Shown here one piece after another: positions 1-8,771 of a DNA stretch of 64,000 bases. The stretch is from assembly GCF_030691135.1 (NCBI RefSeq), contig NZ_JAUYFA010000031.1, forward strand, positions 1 to 64,000, written 5' to 3'. The stretch is from Phreatobacter sp. Lineage in GTDB: Bacteria > Pseudomonadota > Alphaproteobacteria > Rhizobiales > Phreatobacteraceae. A program made the translations under genes and the position numbers. The notes under the pieces were generated by a model. That model ran no database searches and had not been told where the DNA came from. It was given only the letters and a program-made list of their open reading frames with translations. Numbering within the stretch: the first letter of the stretch is position 1; each line of letters begins with the position of its first letter.

Positions 1-1028
1 GCCTCCTCCAGCCGCGCCGTCCCGCTCTCACGCTCCCCGAGCGTATCGAGCGCAACGCCAAGACTTGTGCGCATAGCACCACGATGGTCGAGATTGTCCG
101 CCCGACTGACCGCCTCTCGCGCCAAGGCGATCGCGACCTCAAGCTCAAAGTTGAGACCTTTCTCCGAGCCTCGCTGATACCATTCGATGAAAAGTCCCCT
201 GAACGCCTGATACCTTTTTTCCGTATCCGTAACCGCATCGAGTTCGAATCGCGCGACAAGGAAGCGGCGGGCGTTTCCGGCGTCACGGGTGAGGATAGCC
301 TGGGCGATACCCTTGTCGTAGAGACGAGCGCGCGCGGCCTTGCGGCGTTCGTCTTCGGCATCCAGCTTCGCCAACTCCTCATCGAGGGCGACCTGACCGC
401 CGTTCAGATCGCCACAGTCATTGAGCGCATCGATGCGCGCGACGACGGCATCGACAGCGCTGGAAATGTTAGATGGCAGGCCGCCGCGCTCACGCTCGTC
501 CCGCGCCACTTCGAGGGCGCGTTCGAGACCAGCGAGCGCCGCCGCAAAGTCGCCGGGCGTGCCTTCCGCGTAGCGCCGTGCCAGCGCGATCAGCATTCCC
601 TCCTTGATGCCGAACTCGCGGGCCTGATCCCGCAGTGCAGCAACTAGCTCGTCTTGCTGCTTCTTGATCTCGTGGACGACTGTGTTCGTGTCCTGCACTA
701 CCGCCGCGGCTTCGGGCCAGCGCAGGGCGGGTGGGATCTGCTCGGCGGCGATCTCGAGGACCCGCGCGACATTGCGCACCGTGTCGCGGGTGATGTTCGG
801 CACCTTGCCGTTTTCAATCTGCGAGACGTAACCCTTGCGGTCCCGGTTCGAGAAGGCCGCTTCCGCGAGGTTTTCCTGTTTCCAGCCCCGCGCTACGCGC
901 CGCTCTCGCACCAGTTGCCCAAACCTGACAACGTCGTCTCCGGCGCTGACTGGCACTTCGTCCACCCCCTTGAACAATCGCAGGTTACGCAGCGGCGTAA
1001 CCTTGATGAAACGACGGCGGAGGCGCAT
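1..1028 (-). CDS. XRE-family HTH regulator with TPR-like repeats (partial, C-terminus beyond window)
   Basis: Not in the ORF track because its stop lies before base 1, but the minus frame stays open from an ATG at 1028 to the edge (about 342 residues). Residues about 34-98 form a Cro/C1-type helix-turn-helix, with 'GWKQENLAEAAF' followed by 'GYVSQIENGKV'. After this come helical repeats; 'MRTSLGVALDTLGERESG' near the cut end has a TPR look. This combination is known in peptide- or partner-sensing cytoplasmic transcription regulators, but the ligand and targets here are unknown. An in-frame stop directly precedes the ATG. Internal GTG codons around residues 22-27 are alternative starts that would give a more usual N-terminus. 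It is divergent from the small ORF at 1102, so the gap of about 70 bases probably carries both promoters. Confidence 0.8.
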   Translation of the reverse strand, partial: MRLRRRFIKVTPLRNLRLFKGVDEVPVSAGDDVVRFGQLVRERRVARGWKQENLAEAAFSNRDRKGYVSQIENGKVPNITRDTVRNVARVLEIAAEQIPPALRWPEAAAVVQDTNTVVHEIKKQQDELVAALRDQAREFGIKEGMLIALARRYAEGTPGDFAAALAGLERALEVARDERERGGLPSNISSAVDAVVARIDALNDCGDLNGGQVALDEELAKLDAEDERRKAARARLYDKGIAQAILTRDAGNARRFLVARFELDAVTDTEKRYQAFRGLFIEWYQRGSEKGLNFELEVAIALAREAVSRADNLDHRGAMRTSLGVALDTLGERESGTARLEE

Positions 1029-1101
1029 TCAGCCAAAACACTCCCGTCGAGACACTCTAGATCAACCGCCGGGCCCGGCTCAACATCAAAGGACAACAAC
1101 G

Positions 1102-1281
1102 ATGTTCGAGCTTATGAAACTGAGAATTATCGTTCTTCGCTTTGCGAAGGCGTTTTACTGCCACCGGGCGATTTATGCCGGGTTGGCCTGTTGCCATGGT
1201 TCAGGGTGCTTCCTGACGGAGAAGCCGGAGCTCTATGGCCCGATGGCCGTACTCTATGCGGTTCTGGCGCTCAAAGGATGA
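1102..1281 (+). CDS. small hypothetical protein, 59 aa, possibly membrane-associated
   Basis: The ORF track lists a longer ORF (835-1281). The part before 1102 is antisense to the XRE regulator and is not credible. From ATG 1102, with a purine-rich 'aaagga' 8-13 bases upstream, the product starts MFELMKLRIIVLRFAKAF. It has two short hydrophobic stretches and three cysteines in its middle. No family is recognised. It lies divergently from the XRE/TPR regulator, a common position for a small regulated product. It could be non-coding; only the start context and hydrophobic profile support it. Confidence 0.35.
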   Translation: MFELMKLRIIVLRFAKAFYCHRAIYAGLACCHGSGCFLTEKPELYGPMAVLYAVLALKG

Positions 1282-1291
1282 CGGGCGCAAA

Positions 1292-1337
1292 GCAGGCAAG
1301 CGACATGGTCGCGTAAGCTATCCTGTGGCTTGCCTGC
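1292..1337. repeat. 10-bp inverted repeat
   Basis: GCAGGCAAGC at 1292-1301 is exactly repeated inverted as GCTTGCCTGC at 1328-1337, with 26 bases between. It lies just after the small ORF and ahead of the convergent methyltransferase end. It could form a long-loop hairpin that ends transcription from either side, or be a binding site. No T-tract follows. Confidence 0.4.
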
Positions 1338-1466
1338 CTCGCTGCGTACGGCGGGACACACTGGGCATAACTTTTGACTGGCGGCGATGCCCGAGGACCA
1401 GCAAACAGACATTCTCGCTGACCGATTTTGAGGCCCGGTGCCAGACTTTTTCGAACGCCCCGCCCC

Positions 1467-2672
1467 CTACCCGATCAGCGCATGCACCGAGCGCGGGCTC
1501 GCCGCGAAGATCGAGTAGAACGTGCCGCCCTGGTCGAGGAAGGCCTGGTTGCGGGCGACCACATTGTTCTCGTTGTTGATCGACAGGGCGAAGAGGCAGG
1601 TCTTCACGCCGCGCGCCACCATCTCGCCCGAGGGCAGGATCGGCAGGCGGGCGCCGGCGAGGTACAGGTTCTGCTTCTGCGGCGTGTCGTCGGCGACGAA
1701 GTCGATGAGGTCGGCGAGGCCGTGGAAATTGACGAAGTGGCAGGCGAGATGGCCGGCGCCGAACAGGGCGATCGGCCCCTTCTCGGCCCGCAGCTTGGTC
1801 AGCGCGGCGCGCAGGCCCGCCGTCCTGGCCGGGAAGGCCTCGGCATAGGCGGGGAGCAGGGTGAGCTCGGCGGCGACCTCGGCCGGCGTCAACGGCGCGG
1901 TCTGGGGCGTGCCGCGGCGGGCGAGCTGCACCAGCGAGTTCTCGAAGGGCAAGGGATAGATGTCGGTGCGGATCGGCTCGAAGCCGGCGCGCGCCAGGAG
2001 GCCCATGAAGGTCTTCGGCGTCAGGTAGAGCGAGTGCTCCTCCCAGACCATGCAATAGTCGTTGAGCTTCAGGCTGGTGGTGCAGTCCGGCACCTCGACC
2101 ATGATGATGCCGCCGGGCTTCACCATGGCGGCGAGGCCGGCGAGGAAGCCCTGCACGTCCTCGGCATGTTCGAGGATGTGGCGCACGATCAGGATGTCGG
2201 CGGCACCGTGCCTGGCGGCGATCGCCGTCATGCGCTCCGCCGTGGTCAGCTTCTGCACCGTCTCGATATTGGCGGCGGGATTGTCGACGCCGAGATCGCC
2301 GCGGACGCTGACGCGCCAGGTTTTCGTGAAGCCCTTGCGGCGGAAGCGATCGACCGTGGTGTCGTCCTTGTAGGTCAGCGCCCCGACGACACAGTCCGTC
2401 GTCACGCCCGGCAGCGCCACGATGTTCTCCACCGTCTCGTCGAGATGCTCCTCCGGCTCGCGGGCGAAGAGCCAGTCATAGGGCGGCACCAGGGCGTGGT
2501 GCGGCACCGGCTGCATGGCCTGGATCGTGCCGCAATCGGCGCAGTCGCCGAGGGTGACGTTGTAGGCCGTCTCCGGCGCGTCCTTCGCCTTCAGGAAGAA
2601 GGAGGAGACCGGATGCGCGCCGAGGTCGAGGCGGGGCGTCAGACGATGCGAGTTGCAGACGAGGCAGGGCAT
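1467..2672 (-). CDS. class I SAM-dependent C-methyltransferase with N-terminal zinc-binding domain
   Basis: 401 residues from ATG 2672; the track's 708-aa ORF is this gene preceded by an out-of-frame shadow of the next one. The N-terminus has a CxxC pair ('CLVCNS') and a second one about 50 residues on ('CADCGT'), as in the putative zinc-binding domain of sugar C-methyltransferases such as TylC3. The middle carries a Rossmann methyltransferase core ('HILEHAEDVQGFL', 'VKPGGIIMVEVPD'). The C-terminal third ('GPIALFGAGHLACHF') is the nucleotide-binding-like domain usual in this family. The family methylates carbon atoms of NDP-sugars. It starts 8 bases after the stop of the upstream SDR gene, so the two are co-transcribed. 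The acceptor sugar is not predictable. Confidence 0.85.
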   Translation of the reverse strand: MPCLVCNSHRLTPRLDLGAHPVSSFFLKAKDAPETAYNVTLGDCADCGTIQAMQPVPHHALVPPYDWLFAREPEEHLDETVENIVALPGVTTDCVVGALTYKDDTTVDRFRRKGFTKTWRVSVRGDLGVDNPAANIETVQKLTTAERMTAIAARHGAADILIVRHILEHAEDVQGFLAGLAAMVKPGGIIMVEVPDCTTSLKLNDYCMVWEEHSLYLTPKTFMGLLARAGFEPIRTDIYPLPFENSLVQLARRGTPQTAPLTPAEVAAELTLLPAYAEAFPARTAGLRAALTKLRAEKGPIALFGAGHLACHFVNFHGLADLIDFVADDTPQKQNLYLAGARLPILPSGEMVARGVKTCLFALSINNENNVVARNQAFLDQGGTFYSIFAASPRSVHALIG

Positions 2673-2680
2673 GGTGGTCC

Positions 2681-3562
2681 TCAGGCGGTCGTGTAGCGGG
2701 CCTTGTGCATCTGCCGGATGCCCTCCGCCAGCGGGCGGAAGGTCACGCCCGGCAGGACGCGGCGCAGCGCGGCATTGTCGAAGACATTGTCGACCTTGGG
2801 CTTGGAGCGCGGCCGCGAGGTGATCTCCGGCAGCCGGCCGACGATGGCCTTCACCGCCTCCAGCGCATCGGAGAAGCGGTAGCTCTGCCCGGCGACGAGA
2901 TTGAGCGGGCCGACATGGTCGGTGGTGACATAGGCGGCGGCCGCCTCCACCACGTCGTCGATATAGAGGAGTTCGCGCAGCTCCGAGCCGTCGCCCCAGA
3001 GGGTCAGCGGCCGGTTGTGGACGGCGGCGTCGAGGAAGCCGCTCGGGCCATAGGCGGTGGCAAGGTCCCCGGGCCCGTAGATGGTGGCGGGGCGCAGCAG
3101 GCCGAGCTGTGTCTGCGGCAGGCCGGCGACGGTGCGCTCCAGGATCCACTCCGCCGTGATCTTCGACTGGCCGTAATAGCTGCGCGCCACCAGCGCGCTC
3201 TCCTCGGTGATGGCGAGGTTCTCGATATCCTCGCCATAGACGGCGCAGGAGGAGAAATAGACCACCCGCCGCACCGGATGGCGCGCCAACAGATTGGCGA
3301 AATTGACGATGATGGCGGTGTTCTTGAGATAGATGTCGGCGGTATCGCCGAGCTGGCGCTTGATCGCCGCACACATGACGACGAGGGCATCGGGGTCGAA
3401 CAGGGCTCCGAGCCGGCCCGCGCTCTCCGGATCCTCGAGGTCGAGGCCGGTCAGCGAGGCTCCCACCACCGGCACGTCCGGGTGCAGCTCCGTCAGCCGC
3501 GCCATGAGCCGCGACCCGATGAAGCCGGAATGGCCTAGGATGATGATCCTGCTGGGCTTCAT
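2681..3562 (-). CDS. NAD-dependent epimerase/dehydratase (extended SDR)
   Basis: 293 residues. The N-terminus has the Rossmann motif GHSGFIG. The catalytic region shows 'FSSCAVYG' (Ser) and 'YYGQSK' (Tyr-x-x-x-Lys), so the SDR active site is complete. Extended SDRs of this size act on nucleotide-activated sugars as epimerases, dehydratases or reductases. It is the first gene of a two-gene minus-strand operon with the sugar C-methyltransferase, which suggests both act on the same NDP-sugar. Substrate and reaction type cannot be fixed from sequence. Confidence 0.85.
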   Translation of the reverse strand: MKPSRIIILGHSGFIGSRLMARLTELHPDVPVVGASLTGLDLEDPESAGRLGALFDPDALVVMCAAIKRQLGDTADIYLKNTAIIVNFANLLARHPVRRVVYFSSCAVYGEDIENLAITEESALVARSYYGQSKITAEWILERTVAGLPQTQLGLLRPATIYGPGDLATAYGPSGFLDAAVHNRPLTLWGDGSELRELLYIDDVVEAAAAYVTTDHVGPLNLVAGQSYRFSDALEAVKAIVGRLPEITSRPRSKPKVDNVFDNAALRRVLPGVTFRPLAEGIRQMHKARYTTA

Positions 3563-3706
3563 GCCTGTCGTCCGTCCGTTGCGCCTTGTACATCTATGGG
3601 CGGCGCGGCCCGGTCAAGCGCGATCTTTGCGCATGACAAGGCGCAGCCGACCGGCTAGGCGGAAAGGAAACCGGGCCGGCGAGGCTTTGCTCTGACGAGG
3701 CGGGAC

Positions 3707-4594
3707 ATGGAACTGACGCGCGCGCTGGTCATCGGCGCCTCGGGCTTTTTCGGACGGCGCGCCCTCGCCGTTCTCGGCGACAGGGGCATCGGCACCTTCC
3801 ACGGTCGCCCCTTCCCCGGCGGCCTCGCCTTCGACGCGCTGACCATGCGCATCGGCGATGTCATCGACCAGGCCGGCGTCCCCTTCTCCCACGCCATCAT
3901 CCCCTATGGCGCCATCGACATGGAGGGCTGCGCCCGCGACCCCGCCGGCACCTCCGCCGTCAATGTCGTCGCCATGGTCCGCGTCATCCACGATCTCTTC
4001 GACCGCGGCATCATGCCCGTCTTCTGCTCCACCGATTACATCTTCGACGGCAGCAAGGCCCTCTGGCGCGAGACCGACCCGGCCTTTCCCAAGATGGCCT
4101 ATGGCGCACAGAAGCTCGCCGTCGAGGCCTGGCTCGGCACCCGCACCGAACCCTGGCTGGTCACGCGCTTCTCCAAGGTCGTCTCCGGCGGCCGTGACGA
4201 GGCCGGCCAGCTCGGCCAATGGGTCAACGACATCATCGCCGGCAAGCCGCAGTCCTGCGCCGACGACCAGTACTACTCCCCCGGCTTCGTCGAGGACCTC
4301 GCCGGCGCGGTCATCCGGCTGACCGAGACCGGCGCCACCGGCATCTACCACGTCGCCGGCCCGGAGCGCTTCAGCCGCCTCGGCCTCCTCTCCCTGCTCG
4401 CCGGCAGGATCGAGGCGGTGAAGCCCGGCCTCCTGCCGCCGATCCGCGCCGCCAAACTCGCCGAGATGCCCTTCCTCGAAAAGCGCCCCCTCGACACCTC
4501 GCTCTCCATCACGAAACTCCAGGACCGCATCGGCTGGCGCTTCACCACCATGGACACGCTCTGCGAGCGCATCGCCCGCACGCATTTCGGCTGA
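3707..4594 (+). CDS. RmlD-like SDR sugar reductase
   Basis: 295 residues. The N-terminal Rossmann motif is GASGFFG. 'CSTDYIFDG' followed by 'YGAQK' resembles the ST-DYVFDG / YxxxK signature of dTDP-4-dehydrorhamnose reductases. These reduce the 4-keto group of NDP-6-deoxy-hexuloses in the cytoplasm. It is divergent from the SDR/methyltransferase pair and ends 6 bases from the convergent DUF2793 gene. No RmlA, RmlB or RmlC neighbour is adjacent, so the substrate may not be a rhamnose precursor. Confidence 0.8.
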   Translation: MELTRALVIGASGFFGRRALAVLGDRGIGTFHGRPFPGGLAFDALTMRIGDVIDQAGVPFSHAIIPYGAIDMEGCARDPAGTSAVNVVAMVRVIHDLFDRGIMPVFCSTDYIFDGSKALWRETDPAFPKMAYGAQKLAVEAWLGTRTEPWLVTRFSKVVSGGRDEAGQLGQWVNDIIAGKPQSCADDQYYSPGFVEDLAGAVIRLTETGATGIYHVAGPERFSRLGLLSLLAGRIEAVKPGLLPPIRAAKLAEMPFLEKRPLDTSLSITKLQDRIGWRFTTMDTLCERIARTHFG

Positions 4595-4600
4595 GCCCCC

Positions 4601-5683
4601 TCAGCCGGCAAAGGCGAGCGAGAAGGCCCCGAAGCCGCTGTTCAGCAGGCTGACGCCGGGCGCGCTCACATAGGCCCGCACCTCAACATCGTCGCCCGCT
4701 TCCAGCGCCGCGAGCACGCTGGTCTGGACCGAGGCGAAGCCCGGCGCCGCGGCAAGGGTCGTGACCTGCTGCGAGCCCGCCAGCAGGGCGCCGCTGCGCC
4801 AGAGCGACAGATAGACACCCGCCGCCTCCGTCGCCGCATAGAAGGTCGCCGCCGCCTCGATGCGATAGGGCCCGGCCTCGGCCACCGCGAAGCGGCCTGT
4901 CACGACATCGAAAGGCGCGGCCTCATGGCCGAGACCTTCGCTCCACACGGTTTCCGTCCCGGTGATCGGCACCCAGACCGCCGGCGTCAGCGCCGCTGAG
5001 AGAGCCCCCGTCATCGCCCGGGCGGCGCAGGGATTATGCGGCCGGCGCACGAGGCCGGAGGTCTCCGCCCGCAGCGCCGTGCGGAACGTGGTGCCGTCAC
5101 CGCTCACCTTGACCGCGAGATCATCGCTCCCCGCCAGCCCGATCTCGGCACGGGCGGAAAAACCGGTGCTGAAGACCTGCGAGGCCGTGTCGGCAGCGCT
5201 CGCGCGGTTGATGGTCATGCGATGGTCGCCGCCCGCGTGGGTGAACAGGCTGGCGGCGGAAGCCAGCGCCAGACGGTTCACCGCGTCCGCCGTGGCATTG
5301 ATGCCGAGGCGCGACGTGCCGCGGATCTCCGCATCGCCCCAGGCCTCGCCGTCATGGACGATGAGGCAGCGCTCGCCCTCCACCCAGGCGAGCCAGCCGG
5401 CCCGGGGACTGAGAAAGCGCCAGTGCCCCTCCTCCCGCTCGGCCACCTCACCGGCATGACCGGCCCAGGCGCCGGTGGGAGCCGCCCCGACGATGTGCCG
5501 GTCGCCGGTCTCCGCATCCGGAGGCGGCCCGGCGAGGCCGCGGTCCTTCACGGCCAGATGCACCAGCGCATCGACCAGGCCGAGCGCCTCATTGTGGGTG
5601 ACGTGTTTCTGCGCCTGCGCGGCGGCGATCAGCGGCAGGGCGAGGCGGGTGGTTTCGGACAGGACGGGCGAGGCAGACGACAT
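4601..5683 (-). CDS. DUF2793 domain protein with jelly-roll-like C-terminus (phage/GTA type)
   Basis: 360 residues. The first about 110 ('LPLIAAAQAQKHVTHNEAL') match the DUF2793 pattern of alphaproteobacterial phage and gene-transfer-agent tail regions. The last about 130 residues are beta-rich with alternating hydrophobics ('YRIEAAATFYA', 'GDDVEVRAYVSAP') and could be a C1q/TNF-like jelly-roll; this is an inference. No signal peptide and no phage neighbours. It has its own sigma-70-like promoter with an internal palindrome in an AT-rich gap, unlike the surrounding sugar genes. It may be a stranded phage gene or a surface/adhesion protein. Confidence 0.7.
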   Translation of the reverse strand: MSSASPVLSETTRLALPLIAAAQAQKHVTHNEALGLVDALVHLAVKDRGLAGPPPDAETGDRHIVGAAPTGAWAGHAGEVAEREEGHWRFLSPRAGWLAWVEGERCLIVHDGEAWGDAEIRGTSRLGINATADAVNRLALASAASLFTHAGGDHRMTINRASAADTASQVFSTGFSARAEIGLAGSDDLAVKVSGDGTTFRTALRAETSGLVRRPHNPCAARAMTGALSAALTPAVWVPITGTETVWSEGLGHEAAPFDVVTGRFAVAEAGPYRIEAAATFYAATEAAGVYLSLWRSGALLAGSQQVTTLAAAPGFASVQTSVLAALEAGDDVEVRAYVSAPGVSLLNSGFGAFSLAFAG

Positions 5684-5708
5684 GGCGGGTCTCCAATCGA
5701 GGGGCGAT

Positions 5709-5736
5709 TGAATAGCAGACTATAGTCCTTTGTCAA
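5709..5736 (-). promoter_or_regulatory. sigma-70-like promoter with internal palindrome, upstream of the DUF2793 gene
   Basis: Read on the minus strand: TTGACA (5736-5731), 16 bases, then TATTCA (5714-5709), about 25 bases before the ATG at 5683. A perfect 10-bp palindrome GACTATAGTC (5718-5727) sits between the two boxes, where an operator would block RNA polymerase. The surrounding stretch is clearly AT-richer than the flanking genes. Confidence 0.5.
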
Positions 5737-5782
5737 GGATATATTTCCCAATAGCAGTTTCAGGCAGCGCCGATCCGGCCCC

Positions 5783-6313
5783 CTACCCCAGCCCCAGCTC
5801 CTTGTAAAAATCCCGGCCCGCCGCCTGCTCGCTTTCCGGCGGCGCCCAGGGCGCGCCCTCGCTGTCGGCGAGGTCGAAGGGGCCCTTGGTGGTCTCGACG
5901 AAGACCAGCCATTCCGAGCGGTAGATGAGGCCGTGGAAGCGGCCGACCGGCATCCGGTAGAAGAAGGGCCGGCCCTCGCCCGGCGCCGCCATGGAACAGA
6001 CCTCGTCCACCGTGCCGTTCTCGTTGAACAGGATGGCGTCCACCGCCCCGTCCAGCACCAGGAAGGTCTCGGTCTTGCCGAAATGGCGATGCGGCCGGAC
6101 ATAGCCGGAGGCGTGCATGACGATGACCATCTCCTGCTGCGCGGCGGAGGGGTCGGGATGGCAGCAGATGCGCGCCCGGCGGCGCGGCGTGCCGGCGGCG
6201 ATGGCCTTCAGCATGGCGATCTCGGCATCGCCCACCGTGACGAAGCTCTTGTCGCTGTAGAGCACCTCCGGCGTCACGAACCGGTATCCTGGAAGCAGCG
6301 TGGGATCGCTCAT
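5783..6313 (-). CDS. wbuC: WbuC-like cupin-fold metalloprotein
   Basis: 176 residues. A cupin core with 'ARICCHPDPSAAQQEMVIVMH', 'VRPHRHFGKTETFLVLDG' and 'GRFHGLIY' matches the WbuC family of small cupins found in O-antigen clusters. The histidines in PHRH and GRFHG and the Glu of KTET are the expected metal ligands. The precise role of WbuC in polysaccharide synthesis is not settled. It lies alone on the minus strand, 99 bases downstream of the DUF2793 start, and is divergent from the ABC exporter genes across a long gap. Confidence 0.8.
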   Translation of the reverse strand: MSDPTLLPGYRFVTPEVLYSDKSFVTVGDAEIAMLKAIAAGTPRRRARICCHPDPSAAQQEMVIVMHASGYVRPHRHFGKTETFLVLDGAVDAILFNENGTVDEVCSMAAPGEGRPFFYRMPVGRFHGLIYRSEWLVFVETTKGPFDLADSEGAPWAPPESEQAAGRDFYKELGLG

Positions 6314-6875
6314 GCCGTCTTGCTCGCCCGTTCTGGCTCGTGGGTTGCCCGGAACGGGCTCGGAGCACCGTCAAATCACGGCCCACGCGCCGCGACAAGA
6401 CCACACCCTCGGGACGCCGCGCCGCAAAACCTCGCCGGATCTGTGTGGAATTCCTGCGTCATCGCCGCCATTGCCGTCGATCTTTGACGCAGTGCGTCGA
6501 TATCCACCGCGGTTTGGAAGGAAGTCGTCGCTTCGAGAGCCGACGGAAGGGCAAAGATGGCCGCCCGGAACATCGCGATCTGTCGCTCGCAATCTTTTTT
6601 TGCCCTTCAAACCAGGCTGACTGCCATCGAGACTGCACCAACTCAGTTTGCGTCACCCTCGAAAATCTCCTAAAGACCCGTCCGGCTGCCGGATGGTATG
6701 GCGGGGCCGGGCTTTCTGCGAGACGACAGGTCCCTCCGACCGGTCCGGATTGCCGCACCCGCGCAGCGGAAGCCGATGCACTGATGACAAGGCCGCCGAC
6801 ACCGATGCACCCGACGCCATCCCACCGCCCTGTTCGACCTGAGCCGGCAGGCGTCGGCGCCATGGGGTGCGTCCG
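6314..6875. other. 560-base intergenic region between wbuC and the ABC exporter
   Basis: Divergent promoter region. It holds a 7-bp inverted repeat CCCGTTC/GAACGGG (6327-6333, 6352-6358) close to the wbuC start and a run of seven T at about 6595-6601. Several short ORFs in the track cross it in different frames without a ribosome-binding site or family signal, so no gene is called. Confidence 0.5.
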
Positions 6876-7670
6876 ATGAGCACCTGGTTGCGCGTGGCGG
6901 CTGCCGACCTCGACGCTTCGATCGCGCGTCGCGACCTCTGGATCCACCAGGGCTTCATCGACGTCATCAGGCGTTACCGGCGCACGGCGCTGGGGCCGCT
7001 CTGGCACACGCTGCACCTCGGCGCACTGATCCTGCTGCTCGGCTTCGTCTGGTCGGCGATCTTCAGGATCGATACGGCGGCCTATTTTCAAACCATCACG
7101 CCGACGCTGATCGTCTGGACCCTGATCGCCTCGATCATCGTGGAGGGCTGCGGCACCTTCGTCGCGGCGCAGTCCACCGCGCTGTCGATCCGGTTTCCCT
7201 ACACCGCCTTCATCTTCGCCCATCTGTGGCGGATGTTGCTGATCTTCGCACACCATCTCGTGCTGCTGGTCATCGTCTATCTGGTGCTCGGTGTGACCCC
7301 GTCCCTGACCCTTCTCTTGGTCATACCGGGCCTGTCACTGATCCTCATCAACGGCTTCTGGATCAGCCTGCTGCTCAGCATCCTGACGCTGAAGGCCCGC
7401 GACGTTCAGCAGATCGTCGCCAGCGGCATGCAGATCGCCCTGTTCGCGACGCCGGTCTTCTGGCCGCGCGACCTCCTCGGGCCACGCTTCGCTTTCCTCA
7501 TCGACTACAACCCGCTCTACCACCTGCTTCTGATCGGCCGTGATCCCTTCATCGGGCGGGCACCTCCCATCGAGTCCTGGCTCTGGGCTGGCGGCATGGC
7601 CGCGGTCGGCCTGACCGTCTCCCTCCTTGTGTTCGGTGCCGTGCGGCGCCGGCTCGCCTACTGGTACTGA
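6876..7670 (+). CDS. ABC-2 type polysaccharide/polyol-phosphate export permease (Wzm-like)
   Basis: About 264 residues from ATG 6876, with 'ggggtg' as a weak ribosome-binding site. The track's GTG start at 6867 adds three residues. An N-terminal 'LWIHQGFIDVIRRYRRTALGPLW' is the cytoplasmic interface helix typical of Wzm/TagG/KpsM-type permeases, followed by six hydrophobic segments. 'FWPRDLLG' and 'YNPLYHLL' near the end match the conserved periplasmic loop and last helix of the family. With the ATPase encoded 3 bases downstream it would export lipid-linked O-antigen or capsule across the inner membrane. Confidence 0.88.
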   Translation: MSTWLRVAAADLDASIARRDLWIHQGFIDVIRRYRRTALGPLWHTLHLGALILLLGFVWSAIFRIDTAAYFQTITPTLIVWTLIASIIVEGCGTFVAAQSTALSIRFPYTAFIFAHLWRMLLIFAHHLVLLVIVYLVLGVTPSLTLLLVIPGLSLILINGFWISLLLSILTLKARDVQQIVASGMQIALFATPVFWPRDLLGPRFAFLIDYNPLYHLLLIGRDPFIGRAPPIESWLWAGGMAAVGLTVSLLVFGAVRRRLAYWY

Positions 7671-7673
7671 CCC

Positions 7674-8771
7674 ATGCCCCGGATCCGATTGCGCGACGCC
7701 ACCGTCGCATTCCCGGTCAAGCTCGCACCGCAAACGGCGGCGGCAGGCATCGGCCAGACCGGCGGCCGGATCGACGCCGCCACCCGCCAGATTGTCGCGC
7801 TGGACGGCATCACGCTCGACATTCCCTCGGGCAGCCGGATCGGGCTGATCGGTCACAATGGCGCCGGCAAGTCGACTTTGCTCCGGGTCCTCGCCGGGGT
7901 CTACGAGCCGATCAGCGGCGAGGCGGAGATCGACGGCACCATCGCCACCCTCTTCAACGCCACGCCCGGCCTGAACGTCGACAGCACCGGACGTGAAAAC
8001 ATCATCACCTGCGGCCTTCATCTCGGCCTCAGCCTGAAGGAGGTCCGGGCGCGTGCCGCCGAGATCGCCGAATTCACCGAACTCGGCGGCTATCTCGACC
8101 TTCCCGTGCGGATCTACTCCGCCGGCATGCTGATGCGGCTCGGCTTCGCCATCGCCACCTCGCTGGAGCCGGACATTCTTCTCATCGACGAAGGCCTCGG
8201 CACCGGCGATGCCGGTTTCACCGTCAAGGCCGAGACGCGGATGCGCGAACTGGCGGAGCGCGCCTCGATCCTCGTCGTCGCCTCCCATTCGATGGCGCTG
8301 CTCAATACCCTCTGCACCACCGGGATCGTCCTCGAACACGGCAAGATCGTCGCCATGGGGCCGATCGAGACCGTCCTCAGCGACTACCGCGCCAAGGTGG
8401 CCGCCGATGCCAGCACCGGCGACAAGAATGCCCGCCGCGCCGCCTATACGATGGCCCAGGAACTGGCCAATACCGGCCAGGAACTGCCTCCCGAACTGGA
8501 ACTGCAGGCGCTGATCGAGGCCTTCACGATCCGCCCCGACGACCTCTCCATGCTGCGGCGCTACCGCTCGCTGCTGGTCATGCTCGGCAAGCCGGTCGAG
8601 CCGGCGCTCGACCTGAAGATCGAGCAGGCCACCCTGCGGCTCACGCCGGAGGACAGCGAGGTCATCATGCGCATCCTGGTCCTTGTGAAAGCCCATGGTC
8701 TCAGCATCGACGAGGACATTCAGGCGATCCTCACCAACCGCCTCAGGGAACTGACTGGGGCGGACCGCTGA
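7674..8771 (+). CDS. ABC transporter ATPase for polysaccharide export (Wzt-like), helical C-terminal extension
   Basis: 365 residues. Walker A 'GHNGAGKST' (about 62), signature region 'YSAGMLMRLGFA', Walker B 'ILLIDEGLGTGD' and H-loop 'VVASHS' are all present and Wzt-like. After about residue 245 an extension of about 120 residues appears mostly helical and charged. It does not look like the beta-sandwich carbohydrate-binding domain of E. coli O8/O9a Wzt. It pairs with the permease directly upstream. Its last base overlaps the ATG of the next gene. Confidence 0.88.
   Translation: MPRIRLRDATVAFPVKLAPQTAAAGIGQTGGRIDAATRQIVALDGITLDIPSGSRIGLIGHNGAGKSTLLRVLAGVYEPISGEAEIDGTIATLFNATPGLNVDSTGRENIITCGLHLGLSLKEVRARAAEIAEFTELGGYLDLPVRIYSAGMLMRLGFAIATSLEPDILLIDEGLGTGDAGFTVKAETRMRELAERASILVVASHSMALLNTLCTTGIVLEHGKIVAMGPIETVLSDYRAKVAADASTGDKNARRAAYTMAQELANTGQELPPELELQALIEAFTIRPDDLSMLRRYRSLLVMLGKPVEPALDLKIEQATLRLTPEDSEVIMRILVLVKAHGLSIDEDIQAILTNRLRELTGADR

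Noticed and set aside
1467-3593. 708-aa minus-strand ORF in the track
   Set aside because: Only its last 401 residues are a real protein (methyltransferase). The first part is an out-of-frame shadow of the SDR gene at 2681-3562.
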